Of a stretch of DNA of 64,000 nucleotides, positions 9,332-18,270 are shown piece by piece (within the stretch, counting starts at the first letter, position 1; every line of letters begins with the position of its first letter). Source of the DNA: Ignavibacteria bacterium (lineage in GTDB: Bacteria; Bacteroidota; Ignavibacteria; Kapaibacteriales; UBA961); contig JADJXV010000016.1 in the NCBI GenBank assembly GCA_016720145.1, positions 46,541 through 110,540 on the forward strand, written 5' to 3'. The notes beneath the pieces are model-generated. The model had not been told where the DNA came from and searched no databases. It worked only from the letters and a program-made list of their open reading frames with translations. The translations under genes and the position numbers were made by a program.

Positions 9332-10249
9332 TTAATGCGTGAACATTATAGATTGGATTGACGAACCGGACTCAACTCGCACAAAATACACTCCATGAGC
9401 TAAGTCATTTACAGTAAATGATACTTGACTTGTTCCAGATTGATAGTCGCCGGAAGATAGTGTTCTGAGCTTTTGACCGGTATAATTGAAGAGCGAAAGA
9501 GTAAGATGCTCGCGTTTCTCGATAGTAAAGCGAACGACTGCGCCTTCGTTTACTACATTTGGTATAATTGCCAGCGATTGAACGACAGGCGTGCCTTCGT
9601 GAATATTACCGACCGATGACTGATTGACCCAACGCGTAATCATGTTTTGTTCGCAAATACTGAGCTTGAGTCCATTTGACGGCATCGGCTTGCAGTATGT
9701 TTCTTGTTTGATTGAGCACAGTATAAGTTCTTTCATTCCTTCAATCCCCGAATCCGTTGATAAGTCTATACCTGCAAAAGCATTATTCCCATCATGACAT
9801 CCAATGCAATTTCCTGTGATGATTGGCTTTATGTCCTTTAGAGTTATGTTGGATGTATCACAATTAGTCACTTCACAGGTAGTATTCTTTGCACCTTGGT
9901 CTATCCAGTTCTTGATCATGGTTTTCTGTTCGGCTGTTAATTGCCGGTATGGACTTTCCGGCATACTATTATTCGCAATTACCTTATAAAGTTCGCTCTG
10001 CGAAGAATTCCCGGCTCGAACGCTTTTCATAATCCCGGTATAGGTAGTGAGAGTCAGCCCTTCTTTGTGAGTGATTGCGTCATGACATTTCGTCATCGAG
10101 CAGTTTGAATTAATCATTGGAAGGATATCGCGGGTGAAACAAACAGAATCGGCGAGAATTTTCGGGGAAGGATTGTCTTCTAATCCAAAACTTTGTAATC
10201 CTAAAGCACTTGCTACTGCAAGCATAGTAAAGAGAAATAAAATTTTCAT
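9332..10249 (-). CDS. Secreted cytochrome c-like protein with T9SS sorting domain
   Basis: 305 residues. A signal peptide (MKILFLFTMLAVASALG) is followed by 'DILPMINSNCSMTKCHDA', a planctomycete-type cytochrome segment with an unusual C50-x4-C55-H56 site, then 'ITGNCIGCHDGNNAFAG', a regular CXXCH at C148-C151-H152, and a third similar block near residue 195 that lacks a full heme motif. The last 75 residues are a type A T9SS domain ('VVRFTIEKREHLTLSLFN', ending 'GVYFVRVESG'), so export across the outer membrane and surface attachment are expected. The start at 10249 follows GAGGTGCTTT; an in-frame extension to 10312 lacks a signal-like N-terminus. Electron-transfer role inferred from the heme motifs only. 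Confidence 0.85.
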   Translation of the reverse strand: MKILFLFTMLAVASALGLQSFGLEDNPSPKILADSVCFTRDILPMINSNCSMTKCHDAITHKEGLTLTTYTGIMKSVRAGNSSQSELYKVIANNSMPESPYRQLTAEQKTMIKNWIDQGAKNTTCEVTNCDTSNITLKDIKPIITGNCIGCHDGNNAFAGIDLSTDSGIEGMKELILCSIKQETYCKPMPSNGLKLSICEQNMITRWVNQSSVGNIHEGTPVVQSLAIIPNVVNEGAVVRFTIEKREHLTLSLFNYTGQKLRTLSSGDYQSGTSQVSFTVNDLAHGVYFVRVESGSSIQSIMFTH

Positions 10250-10375
10250 AAAGCACCTCATATAAAACAACCAAAAATATTTATTGCCAAACAGACCTTG
10301 CTGTCCGAACACTTGAATAAGAACAAAAATACCTATTGGTTACCATGTGAACTATATTTATGCATAAATTTTAAT

Positions 10376-11245
10376 TCACTCATTCGGTTCGATATGAATA
10401 AGAACATGTCCAAGGTGTGGAATTTCCCGGCGTAGTGTATCCTTTAAATTATGTGCAATTTCATGACCTTCTTTCACTGATATTGTAGCATTTACCATTG
10501 CGTGTAAATCCACGTGATACATCATTCCTGCTTTACGAATGAAGCACTTTTCAGTGCCTTCGATGCCTTCAACTGTCAGCGAAACTTTCCGTATTTCTTC
10601 GATAAGGTCATCGTAAACATGTTCGTCCATGATTTCGCCGAGAGCAGGGCGGAAGATCAAATAACTGTTGTAGAGAATAAATCCTGAGGCAAAAATTGCT
10701 GCCCAATCATCGGCTGCTTCGTATCCTTCACCGGCAAAAAGAGAAATGGTAATACCGATAAATGCAGCGACTGACGTAATCGCATCGCTTCGATGATGCC
10801 AGGCATCAGCTTTGAGTGCCGAACTGTGAATTTCTTTGCTTTTTTTGATCACAAGCCGATAGGAAATTTCCTTCCATATAATTATTGCGCCAAGCACGAT
10901 GAGTGTATAGGGATGAGGCAATTCATGAGGAGTATTGATATTCAAAAACCCTTCATAGGCAATAATCGTAGCTGAAGTAATCAAGAAACCAACAACGAGA
11001 AATGTGACTAAAGGTTCGGCTCTACCATGACCGTACGGGTGATTCCTATCTGCCGGTCGATTGGCGTATTTAATCCCGAATAATACAAGTAAAGAAGAGA
11101 AGATATCTGTCGTCGATTCAATCGCATCTGCTATTAACGCGTATGAATTACCAAAATATCCCGCAAGACCCTTGATAAGAGCAAGGGCGGTATTGCCAAA
11201 GATACTGAAATACGTCGTTTTGATAGCAGTTTGCTCTTGAGTCAT
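10376..11245 (-). CDS. Cation diffusion facilitator family transporter
   Basis: 289 residues, the normal CDF length: six membrane helices then a cytosolic ferredoxin-like domain. Metal-site features: 'LIADAIESTTDIFSSLLVL' in helix 2 (D40, D47), the loop 'NHPYGHGRAEP', and 'ADAWHHRSDAITS' in helix 5 (H and D). The C-terminal part ends 'HLGHVLIHIEP', as in Zn/Fe exporters of the FieF/YiiP branch. These proteins export divalent metal by proton antiport from the cytoplasm. The gene stands alone between the cytochrome gene and a long divergent gap. Metal specificity is not determined; the DxxxxxxxD pattern in helix 2 differs slightly from the E. coli Zn site. Confidence 0.92.
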   Translation of the reverse strand: MTQEQTAIKTTYFSIFGNTALALIKGLAGYFGNSYALIADAIESTTDIFSSLLVLFGIKYANRPADRNHPYGHGRAEPLVTFLVVGFLITSATIIAYEGFLNINTPHELPHPYTLIVLGAIIIWKEISYRLVIKKSKEIHSSALKADAWHHRSDAITSVAAFIGITISLFAGEGYEAADDWAAIFASGFILYNSYLIFRPALGEIMDEHVYDDLIEEIRKVSLTVEGIEGTEKCFIRKAGMMYHVDLHAMVNATISVKEGHEIAHNLKDTLRREIPHLGHVLIHIEPNE

Positions 11246-11563
11246 GATGATATTGTCGGTTATAGAGAGGCAGTTTGATGATTAATTGTGTATGCTAAAC
11301 AGTAGGTCATGTCTTGAGGAATTGCTGGAAATTTTCAGTGGAAAGAATTTCTACAACAAAACTACGCTAAACGCTTCTTGTGCAACCAAATCAAGTATCG
11401 CATGACACTGACGCTTGGACGGCAAGGGTGACCGAGGCTATGGCTTGGAAAATAATTAAGGGGAACCATAATAATAAATCATTACGCCGTGAAATTGAAG
11501 TCATTTCGTTATTTTTGCGCCGCAAATTCAACCATTCATACTCAATTATAAAGGAATAATTTC
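11246..11563. promoter_or_regulatory. Divergent intergenic region upstream of the peroxiredoxin gene
   Basis: 318 bases. Besides the dispersed element at 11411 it holds TATTTTTG at 11510-11517, a match to the Bacteroidota -7 consensus TAnnTTTG about 50 bases before the peroxiredoxin ATG. A TTG lies at 11495, nearer than the usual -33 spacing, so the promoter call is tentative. Confidence 0.3.
11411..11473 (+). repeat. Dispersed conserved element, copy 1 (upstream of peroxiredoxin)
   Basis: Begins ACGCTTGGACGGCAAGGGTG, continues GACCG, then GGCTTGGA and ends AAGGGGAACC. A second copy at 58844-58911, upstream of lon, shares the same four blocks in the same order with small internal differences. 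Its nature is unknown; see the findings. Confidence 0.6.
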
Positions 11564-12034
11564 ATGGCTTTATCTATAGGACAAACCGCGCCTGACTTTA
11601 CGCTTCTTGACGAAACACACACCGCACGTTCACTGAGCGACTATCATGGCAAAAACGTCGTTCTTGCCTTCTACCCGGGCGCCTTCACCGGCGTCTGTGA
11701 CGCAGAAATGTGCGCATTTCAGGATGCGCTTGCGAATCTTAACAATCTTAACGCCCAAGTACTTGGTATCAGTATCGATCTTCCGTTTACCGCGAAAATA
11801 TTTTCTGAGCGCTATCATTTGGGATTCCCGCTGCTGGCTGACTTCAATCGTGATGTGATCAAACAATACGATATTCTCCTGCATAATTTTGCCCATATTG
11901 ACGGTCTCGATTCGTGTATGCGTACCGTGTATGTCATCGATGCAAGCGGCGTGATCCGTTACGTCGAAGTAACCGAAAATCCTGGTGTTGAACCAAATTA
12001 TCCGGCGTTAATGTCTGCACTTGAAGCATTATAA
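11564..12034 (+). CDS. Peroxiredoxin, Bcp/AhpE-like
   Basis: 156-residue thioredoxin-fold peroxidase that reduces hydrogen peroxide or organic peroxides in the cytoplasm. The active-site segment 'YPGAFTGVCDAEMCAFQD' holds the peroxidatic Cys45 with the preceding Pro and Thr of the PxxxT/SxxC motif; Cys50 and Cys118 (in 'LDSCMRTVYVID') are candidate resolving residues. The family Arg is R120. 'LGISIDLPFTAKIFSERYHL' is the expected second half of the fold. Preceded by AAAGGAATAATTTC then ATG, with AGGA as ribosome site. It is monocistronic and followed by a terminator-like hairpin. Confidence 0.92.
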   Translation: MALSIGQTAPDFTLLDETHTARSLSDYHGKNVVLAFYPGAFTGVCDAEMCAFQDALANLNNLNAQVLGISIDLPFTAKIFSERYHLGFPLLADFNRDVIKQYDILLHNFAHIDGLDSCMRTVYVIDASGVIRYVEVTENPGVEPNYPALMSALEAL

Positions 12035-12051
12035 CTTCTTGAAATTCTACC

Positions 12052-12081
12052 AGCCTTCGCATCCGTGCGCGGGCTTTTTTT
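12052..12081 (+). terminator. Probable terminator of the peroxiredoxin gene
   Basis: AGCC, CGCA, TCCG loop, TGCG, GGCT form a stem with one internal 2x2 loop, followed by T7. Located 18 bases after the stop. Confidence 0.7.
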
Positions 12082-12102
12082 CTAATTTTCCGAAAAGTAA
12101 CT

Positions 12103-12330
12103 ATGAAATCATATCAAACTGGGAGTGACCGTACTCCTTTTCTCTTCCTTGGCGTTGTGCAGCCGAACAAAAGCAGACGCACCGATGCCGGAAGCGGCAA
12201 CGGTCGAAGCAGCCGAGCCGGCATCCGAACCGAACACCGGTCTCGACATCGGACAAATTGCTCCGAATTTCACACAAAATGATCAAAATGGTAAGCCAAT
12301 GTCCCTCAGTGATTTCCGAGGAAAATAGTA
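12103..12330 (+). pseudogene. TlpA-like lipoprotein, N-terminal piece (frame broken)
   Basis: Reading from the ATG at 12103 the frame is lost within two codons; one base fewer in the A run gives MNHIKLGVTVLLFSSLALCS, a good lipoprotein signal with Cys after 'LAL'. The piece continues in frame 2 (open from the GTG at 12125) through 'ADAPMPEAATVEAAEPA', a low-complexity linker, to 'IGQIAPNFTQNDQNGKPMSL' and 'SDFRGK', where TAG stops it. The family continues 'GK-V-V-x-I-D-F-W-A', and exactly this follows in another frame. The two indels cancel out, so the gene is one 187-codon reading frame with an inserted base near 12106 and a lost base near 12326. Confidence 0.75.
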
Positions 12331-12663
12331 ATGATCGACTTTTGGGCTACCTGGTGTGGTCCGTGTGTGCGTGCGATACCGGATGTGAAAGAACTCAAAA
12401 AGAAATACGCCGGCACAGACCTTGTGATCCTTGGCGTGTCGCTCGACAAAGACTTAGGACGTTGGAAAAGCTTCATTGCAAACGAAAAAATGGACTGGCT
12501 CCATGTCGCAGACGGTAATTTCTGGGACAATGCAGCAGCGAAGAAATATGGCATTGAATCTATTCCAAGCGTATGGATTATCGGCGCGCAAGGACAGATT
12601 CTTGCTAAAAACTTACGCGGCAGCCAAGTAGCAGGAGCCGTTGCACTGGCAATGCAGAAATAA
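12331..12663 (+). CDS. TlpA-like thioredoxin-fold protein, catalytic piece
   Basis: 110 residues starting MIDFWATWCGPCVRAIPDVK. The WCGPC redox site, 'ILGVSLDKDLGRWKSFI' and the cis-Pro segment 'GIESIPSVWIIGAQG' define a TlpA/ResA-type thiol-disulfide oxidoreductase, normally anchored in the periplasm by an N-terminal signal. That anchor lies in the preceding piece, 1 base out of frame, so as written this part would be a cytosolic orphan. I consider 12103-12663 one gene. The internal ATG here has no ribosome site; it is codon 'M' of the usual 'VVMIDFWA' strand. Confidence 0.75.
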   Translation: MIDFWATWCGPCVRAIPDVKELKKKYAGTDLVILGVSLDKDLGRWKSFIANEKMDWLHVADGNFWDNAAAKKYGIESIPSVWIIGAQGQILAKNLRGSQVAGAVALAMQK

Positions 12664-12681
12664 ATAAATGTCCATATCAAT

Positions 12682-12719
12682 AAACAAAGGCGTTCCGATG
12701 GGAACGCCTTTGTTGTTTA
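12682..12719 (+). terminator. Terminator after the TlpA-like gene
   Basis: AAACAAAGGCGTTCC and GGAACGCCTTTGTTGTTT form a 12-bp GC-rich stem with a 4-base loop (GATG) and flanking A and T tracts. Confidence 0.85.
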
Positions 12720-12747
12720 TTGGTTTGGAGGACAGTGTTTCTCAACC

Positions 12748-12810
12748 GTAGGAGCGAATCGCATTCGCCCACGTCATGCAGGACAAAGGGCGAATGCAAT
12801 TCGCCCCTAC
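12748..12810. repeat. Inverted repeat
   Basis: Arms GTAGGAGCGAATCGCATTCG (12748 on) and CGAATGCAATTCGCCCCTAC (ending 12810) are nearly complementary, with the GGGCGAATGCAATTCGCC half itself palindromic. This is a well-spread type of extragenic palindrome; it lies just past the terminator and before the T9SS protein's end. Confidence 0.7.
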
Positions 12811-12822
12811 ATCCACAACAAC

Positions 12823-13536
12823 TCACTGAACAACACACACTTGCACATGATGCACATCGCGTTCACCCGCCACCGTCACAAACGCCACACCCGAACCAAA
12901 CGCACTCATATCCAGCGGAATCAAATTCTCTCCACTCTCGACATCCAGCACTTGCGAACGGTACACTTCACCAAGAAGAGAAGTCACGGTGAGCGTGATG
13001 CGTTGTGGAGTGGTTGAATAATAGATCAGCGTGCTATTTCCATCGGTCGGATTGGGTGAGACAGTAAGAGTATTCTCAATTTGTTTACTGGTGTTAGGAG
13101 CTTCATCGACCGAGACGCTGATGTCTTTTAAGTACGGATTGTCGCTGACGTAGAGTTCGGCATTGAGACCTTCATTTCTCGTGAAGAAGACGGTACGCAT
13201 GGTTTTGCCAAAGTTTACATCGACGCATTTAATATAATTTGATGCTTCATAAGTGCTATATCTACCTGCACTTGGACGGGTGAAGTCGGCACGAAAATCA
13301 CCTACAATTATACCATCGGATTTTACTGCTAAAAAACCTGAAAAAGGTAGGGTTGGAATACCTGTCAGAGCAAAAGTACGATCATCCATTTTTGTAATTT
13401 TTTTAAACATTTTCCATTGAGGTACTTGATTGTTGAATTCCACCTTTCCATTCTCATCAATAATCAAGAATAAACTTTGAGATGACTTCCAGACATCACC
13501 TGATTTATTTGAGTGGTATAGGTTGTATTCCCACAA
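12823..13536 (-). CDS. C-terminal piece of PKD-domain secreted protein, with T9SS domain
   Basis: 237 residues, starting at a TTG that is not a real start: the frame is the continuation of the next entry. The piece ends in a type A sorting domain ('LTVSPNPTDGNSTLIYYST', 'AFGSGVAFVTVAGERDVHHV'), as needed for T9SS export. The upstream gene stops at TAA in ACC GAT AAT TAA; one more T would read through as 'T-D-N-L-I-Y-A-L-W-E-Y-N' and merge the two frames. The product would then be a surface protein of about 1040 residues. Confidence 0.8.
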   Translation of the reverse strand: MWEYNLYHSNKSGDVWKSSQSLFLIIDENGKVEFNNQVPQWKMFKKITKMDDRTFALTGIPTLPFSGFLAVKSDGIIVGDFRADFTRPSAGRYSTYEASNYIKCVDVNFGKTMRTVFFTRNEGLNAELYVSDNPYLKDISVSVDEAPNTSKQIENTLTVSPNPTDGNSTLIYYSTTPQRITLTVTSLLGEVYRSQVLDVESGENLIPLDMSAFGSGVAFVTVAGERDVHHVQVCVVQ

Positions 13537-13544
13537 AGCATAAA

Positions 13545-15947
13545 TTAATTATCGGTAAGAGGGCTTATATCAAGGATAAAATCAGACGTTGGTCGGGTAA
13601 TATATGCCGAATCCAGAAATGTTCCCGTGCTAGAGTACCATCGTAATTGAATACGTCTATTGATGGTTGTATCGTTTGAGATTGGAGATACAACGCTCAT
13701 AAATCTACCATCAGCTGTTTCTACCGCCGGTAAAGCATAACCCTTTATGTTGTCTTTTTTCAGCAGTTGTTTGGTATCTTTATAAAAACACAAATAGGAC
13801 ATTGGACTCGTGTGCCCTCTGTCATCGCGAAATGAGTAACAGTCGATGTTGTTGCTCAAAGCGCGAACATTATAATCCATCGTGAAAAATGGCAAAGTAT
13901 CGAGTCTAATTGCAGAAGTATCATCGTTTGCATTGAGTATATAAGTGGCAGAGGTATAGTTATAGGGAAAATAGATTCTAGTGAAAAAAGAAATAGCATT
14001 GTTGTTGAGTGAGCCCAAAACTCCTGTTCCAATATCACAACCAGATAACAGTATTGGCCACATCGTACTTGGCGCTTTCGTGAACCGAACATCTGCCCCC
14101 TCGCTATCAATTCGATAAACACTTGCCCTAGCATTACACCAATGGTATGACATTCCACTTACATATGAAATTCCGTAATCATCTTCATAGGAAATATTAT
14201 TTACAAATACTTTCCCGGAAGGAGTACGAACCATATTTTCAAAAACTTCAGAACGGTCATGAATTTCACTAGCAAATGTAGTTTTGGAACCCATCATCGA
14301 TGTCAGTAATTTGGTTTTTAATGAAAATGAGGGATAGGTATCAGCATTTACATAGTGAAATTTAGTAAGCGAAGTATCCTTTATTCCATTATTTATGGTA
14401 AGGGTGATTGTATAAAATTGTTGCTTTGAAAATGTATGCGTCGTATCACGAGCTGTTGAAGATGAACCATCACCATAATCCCATTTGTAACTGACAATCG
14501 TACCGGTAGACAAATTTTTGAATTTAACAGTCAGAGGGGCAGAACCGAAGGTAATATCAGCATCAAAGTCAAGGGTATTCGGTACGGGAGTGGGCTTGAC
14601 TTCTATTAGCTTTTTGAGAAGAACCTCATGGGTCCCTAGACTATCTGAAATTGTCAACTTCACATCAAAGAATCCTGCTGAATCGTATGTATGCCATGGG
14701 GTAATCGAGGAGGAAGTAGATCCGTCACCAAAATCCCATGCAATGCTTTCATTGTCAAAAGCAGGAATAACAGGACAAAATGCAATAGTATCATGCTGAT
14801 AAATACTTGTTTTAGAAGCTTCTATGGAATACGTCTGTTGTATTGAGTCTTTAATTGCATCCATTCGGCGTATTTTTTTGTCTAAACAAATGGCAAGGAT
14901 AGAATTGGTGGTAGGTATTGAAGCAATTTGAGTCGTCTTTTGGATAAAAGGAGATTGTACACGTCCGCATATTGTTCGCAGAGCTACATTGATCGTATAA
15001 ATACTGCTATCTGAAGGAGAATTAGCAAGTACATACTTATTATCGCTCGAAAAAGTAAGACTATTGGTGTACATTGGATAGGTCTGCAGTAGTATCGGAT
15101 GTAATGCTGAATCAACATACCACGTCGAAAAATTACGATATTCTGTACTCGAAGCAGCTATTGTCAATCCATTCTCCGATAATGCTAAACAATTGGTATT
15201 ATCCTGGTTATCTGAAATTGAATATGTTTCGAGATTCATACTTTTACCCCAATTGCCTATGTAGTTAATTTGGTTGTTGTTAGAGGAGCCAAATGATTTA
15301 TTGGAAGTATAACGATAGTAATTCACTGCTGCTACAATCGATGTTCCTAATGTATGGTTAAATCTTACAGTGTTCGGAGCTATGATAGGCACTCCTACAA
15401 TACCATCCTGCGTTACCGTTTTCTTAGAAATGAATCCATTGGAATAAGTAAAAAATTCAGGACCATTAGATTGATAATAATCATTCAGATAGGCAATATA
15501 AAAACTATGAGTAACAGTGTCATAATCGATTTGTGCTACACTCATATTATCATTGTCTATTCTTGAAAGCAGCAACGAATCTGTATCAAGCTGTTTTACA
15601 AGTAAATATTTTGTTCCACCACTTGCTGCAACCGCATACATCGAGTACGTCGCAGCATCGCAATTGAGATTGACCCTCACAGCAGAATATGCAACCCTAT
15701 TAATAAACCTCGAAAACACAATCCTCCCACTATCCACATCCCACTTCTGAATCGCCGTTTTCTTGACCGTACTATCCATCAGATTACACAGCACATACAA
15801 GTATTTCCCATCCGTCGTAGGCTTGATTTGCAACACTTCACCGGTGGTTTCCATAGTTTCTTTATACCCGCCCATGTCTTTCCATCCGTTCTGCGCGTGC
15901 AGAGCGGTGAAGGAGAGGAGAGAGAGAAGAAGGATGAGGTATTTCAT
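13545..15947 (-). CDS. Secreted PKD-domain protein, N-terminal piece
   Basis: 800 residues with a signal peptide (MKYLILLLSLLSFTALHAQ), an N-terminal half resembling a WD40/beta-propeller ('QIKPTTDGKYLYVLC', 'SSDNKYVLANSPSDSSIYTI'), then two PKD domains marked by 'IAWDFGDGSTSSS' (about residue 403) and 'YKWDYGDGSSSTA' (about 488), and another propeller-like region. PKD domains are extracellular beta-sandwiches that space or bind polysaccharide and protein. Function beyond 'surface protein' is unknown. The sorting domain is in the next piece at 12823-13536. No strong ribosome site; the signal peptide fixes the start. Transcribed away from the barrel protein gene at 16175. Confidence 0.85.
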   Translation of the reverse strand: MKYLILLLSLLSFTALHAQNGWKDMGGYKETMETTGEVLQIKPTTDGKYLYVLCNLMDSTVKKTAIQKWDVDSGRIVFSRFINRVAYSAVRVNLNCDAATYSMYAVAASGGTKYLLVKQLDTDSLLLSRIDNDNMSVAQIDYDTVTHSFYIAYLNDYYQSNGPEFFTYSNGFISKKTVTQDGIVGVPIIAPNTVRFNHTLGTSIVAAVNYYRYTSNKSFGSSNNNQINYIGNWGKSMNLETYSISDNQDNTNCLALSENGLTIAASSTEYRNFSTWYVDSALHPILLQTYPMYTNSLTFSSDNKYVLANSPSDSSIYTINVALRTICGRVQSPFIQKTTQIASIPTTNSILAICLDKKIRRMDAIKDSIQQTYSIEASKTSIYQHDTIAFCPVIPAFDNESIAWDFGDGSTSSSITPWHTYDSAGFFDVKLTISDSLGTHEVLLKKLIEVKPTPVPNTLDFDADITFGSAPLTVKFKNLSTGTIVSYKWDYGDGSSSTARDTTHTFSKQQFYTITLTINNGIKDTSLTKFHYVNADTYPSFSLKTKLLTSMMGSKTTFASEIHDRSEVFENMVRTPSGKVFVNNISYEDDYGISYVSGMSYHWCNARASVYRIDSEGADVRFTKAPSTMWPILLSGCDIGTGVLGSLNNNAISFFTRIYFPYNYTSATYILNANDDTSAIRLDTLPFFTMDYNVRALSNNIDCYSFRDDRGHTSPMSYLCFYKDTKQLLKKDNIKGYALPAVETADGRFMSVVSPISNDTTINRRIQLRWYSSTGTFLDSAYITRPTSDFILDISPLTDN

Positions 15948-16174
15948 AAAAGCACTGAAATATTTGAATAAAGAATACTACGAAAGTATTCTTTGACTTA
16001 TAACTGACAGTAAAATTAAAACAATTTTGTGTGAATCTACCAACGATTTTTTACAAAAAAATAAATATTTTTTTTGCTCGAGGGAACAATATAGTTATTG
16101 CGCAAGTATAAGTGTCGTGAATTATTTACTTTACGAGGTGTTTATTATTGTTTCTTTTATTTCACGGAGAATAC

Positions 16175-17014
16175 ATGGGTGAATTTTACGTTTCAAAGAT
16201 TGCAAGTGCACAGCAGTGGTGTATCATTTTGGGAATTGTGCTACTCTCACATTTTCTTACATCGGCGCAGACTCTTCAGAAGCCACTCGAAGGGGATTCG
16301 CTGAGCTATGCAGCGTTCGTATCGTCAGAAATTGGCTGGATGTCTTTCGATGTCGAGCAGCTCAATACTAGCTTGAAAAATTCTAACCTCAATCCAGTGG
16401 ATGACAACGCTATGGTACTCGGTATGGATACCAAGATATCGGTCGGCAAAGGATTTCTGTTCGGTTCGGGGCTGTATTATGTTCCGCCATTTTCAAGTGT
16501 CAGCCCGGATACGCTTGGTGACATACGTACTGACCTTTCCTCATTCGGTGCACATCTGCGGCTCGGGTATTCATTCGTACAGAATAGTTCGTTTTTAGTG
16601 GTTCCCTCGGTAGGACTGGGCTTTGGATTTAATTCAATGGATATCAACCGTAAAAACACTAATTTCCTCGGAATACCATCAGGAAATCTCCGTGGCGAAC
16701 TCGATGCCCGGAGCTCGAGCATTGTCGAATATACGACGCTCAACATCAATCTCGGTATCGGAATCGAGGGGTATTTCAAAGTACTGAGTCTTGGCTTGCA
16801 GGAAACCGTCATTCAGGACAAGCCGAATACCCGGGTAAGCGCCCAAACCCGCGGTGAAATCTGGCTCGGCGGGTATGTTTCATTCAATCCATGCCTCACC
16901 TCCGTCACAAGCAATGGCATCGTAAATAACGACAGTAGGGGATTCGCTCCTTCGGGGATGCAATATGGAATTCGACTGATGGCTACCACAGCACTGCGGT
17001 ATATAGTGCCATAG
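16175..17014 (+). CDS. Putative outer-membrane beta-barrel protein
   Basis: 279 residues. Signal segment 'CIILGIVLLSHFLTSAQ' follows an 11-residue N-region; the mature part alternates hydrophobic and polar residues in short strands ('GFLFGSGLYYVPP', 'LSSFGAHLRLGYSF', 'FLVVPSVGLGFGFN', 'YTTLNINLGIGIEGYF') as in 8-12-strand barrels of the OmpA/PorT kind, ending in 'ALRYIVP'. I start at 16175 because CGGAG lies 6-10 bases upstream; the open frame begins at 16148. I recognise no precise family. It faces away from the PKD protein gene with a 200-base shared promoter region. Confidence 0.75.
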   Translation: MGEFYVSKIASAQQWCIILGIVLLSHFLTSAQTLQKPLEGDSLSYAAFVSSEIGWMSFDVEQLNTSLKNSNLNPVDDNAMVLGMDTKISVGKGFLFGSGLYYVPPFSSVSPDTLGDIRTDLSSFGAHLRLGYSFVQNSSFLVVPSVGLGFGFNSMDINRKNTNFLGIPSGNLRGELDARSSSIVEYTTLNINLGIGIEGYFKVLSLGLQETVIQDKPNTRVSAQTRGEIWLGGYVSFNPCLTSVTSNGIVNNDSRGFAPSGMQYGIRLMATTALRYIVP

Positions 17015-17160
17015 ATGTTGGAATCAATGGTCGTTATTGTTTAGCTTAACGGCTGTTGGGAATTAACGGCCGGACGGGAAATCGGATGATCGGGGTGTCG
17101 TTTCAATAGGTAAAAAGGAAAAATAGCGCGCATATTGACCACGAACAAATTCCGTTCCGA

Positions 17161-17190
17161 CGTAGAGACGTAGAACGCTACGTCTCTACA
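17161..17190. repeat. Palindrome
   Basis: GTAGAGACGTAG, AACG, CTACGTCTCTAC: 12-bp perfect arms. An extragenic palindrome of a common dispersed type, 150 bases after the barrel gene and before the 51-bp array. Confidence 0.7.
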
Positions 17191-17312
17191 GGTAAAAACG
17201 ATAAAATATACGGTATTTTTTCCATCCTATCGATTGATTCAACCGACTGACAACACATCCCGATGAAACGTACTGCACATACGGAATGTGTTTAAAAAAT
17301 CAACCAAACATA

Positions 17313-18186
17313 CGACCACGCTGTGGTCGTGATTCATTTAGGCTGTGCGTTGCTATAAATGTTCGACCTCTCTGTGGTCGTGGTTTTTTGGGTTGGCACG
17401 TTTCTACAAACGTTCGACCTCTCTGAGGTCGTAGTTTTTTGGATATACGCAGAAAAATGACATCAGAGAGGTCAAATGTTTGTAGCAAGATGAACGCACA
17501 AGAATTTACGACCACAGCGTGGTCGAATGTTTGTAGCACGATGCACAACAAAGGAAGTGCGACCACAGCGTGGTCGAATGTTTGTAGCAAGATGTACATC
17601 CAAGACCATACGACCACAGCGTGGTCGAATGTTTATAGCAGGATGTACACAATAGATTCTTCGACCTCAGAGAGGTCGAATGTTTATAGCAAGCTGTACA
17701 GCAAAAGAATTACGACCACAGCGTGGTCGAATGTTTGTAGCACGAAGGACAACAAAGGAAGTGCGACCACAGCGTGGTCGAATGTTTGTAGCAAGATGTA
17801 CAGCAAAGTAATTACGACCACAACGTGGTCAAATGTTTGTAGCAAGATGAACGCACAAGAATTTACGACCACAGCGTGGTCGAATGTTTGTAGCAAGATG
17901 TACAGCAAATGAATTTACGACCACAGCGTGGTCGAATGTTTGTAGCAAGATGTACAGCAAATGAATTACGACCACAGCGTGGTCGAATGTTTGTAGCAAG
18001 AAGGGCACAGAAGATTGTACGACCACAGCGTGGTCGAATGTTTGTAGCAAGATGTACAGCAAAAGAATTACGACCACAGCGTGGTCGAATGTTTTCAGCA
18101 AGATGTACAGCAAAGAATTGACCACAGCGTGGTCGAATGTTTGTAGCAAGATGCACACCCACGAAATTACGACCTCAGCGTGGTCG
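17313..18186. repeat. 18-unit, 51-bp array of palindromes (two orientations)
   Basis: Palindromes of 17 bases recur at 17313, 17364, 17415, 17458, 17509, 17560, 17611, 17662, 17713, 17764, 17815, 17866, 17918, 17969, 18020, 18071, 18119 and 18170, so 51 bases apart almost throughout. The main form is CGACCACAGCGTGGTCG; others are CGACCTCAGAGAGGTCG. The palindrome is followed by AATGTTTGTAGCAAGATG and a variable 15-16 base stretch. The first three units run in the reverse direction, and orientation flips near 17440, where spacing falls to 43. The 3-multiple period creates long spurious reading frames on both strands. No cas genes occur here and the variable stretches are too alike to be CRISPR spacers. 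Confidence 0.9.
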
Positions 18187-18249
18187 AATGTTTTGGTGAT
18201 GCTTGCGCGCTGTACGAATGAGCATTACGATTCAAAAGAAAGTATTGAT

Positions 18250-18270
18250 GGTCGGTTGTAGCAACCGACC
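18250..18270. repeat. Hairpin with GTTG-TAG-CAAC core
   Basis: GGTCGGTTG TAG CAACCGACC, 9-bp perfect arms around a 3-base centre. The same layout with a different outer stem occurs at 39577-39599. Confidence 0.65.

Noticed and set aside
12720..12992. Plus-strand frame over the T9SS domain
   Set aside because: It overlaps the sorting domain coded on the other strand and spans the palindrome at 12748.
17313..18186. The array as a CRISPR locus
   Set aside because: The variable stretches are only 15-16 bases and nearly alike, units flip orientation, and no cas gene is near.
17300..18261. Open frames on both strands inside the 51-bp array
   Set aside because: The 51-base period is divisible by three, so any stop-free unit yields a long repeated peptide; no start signal or homology.
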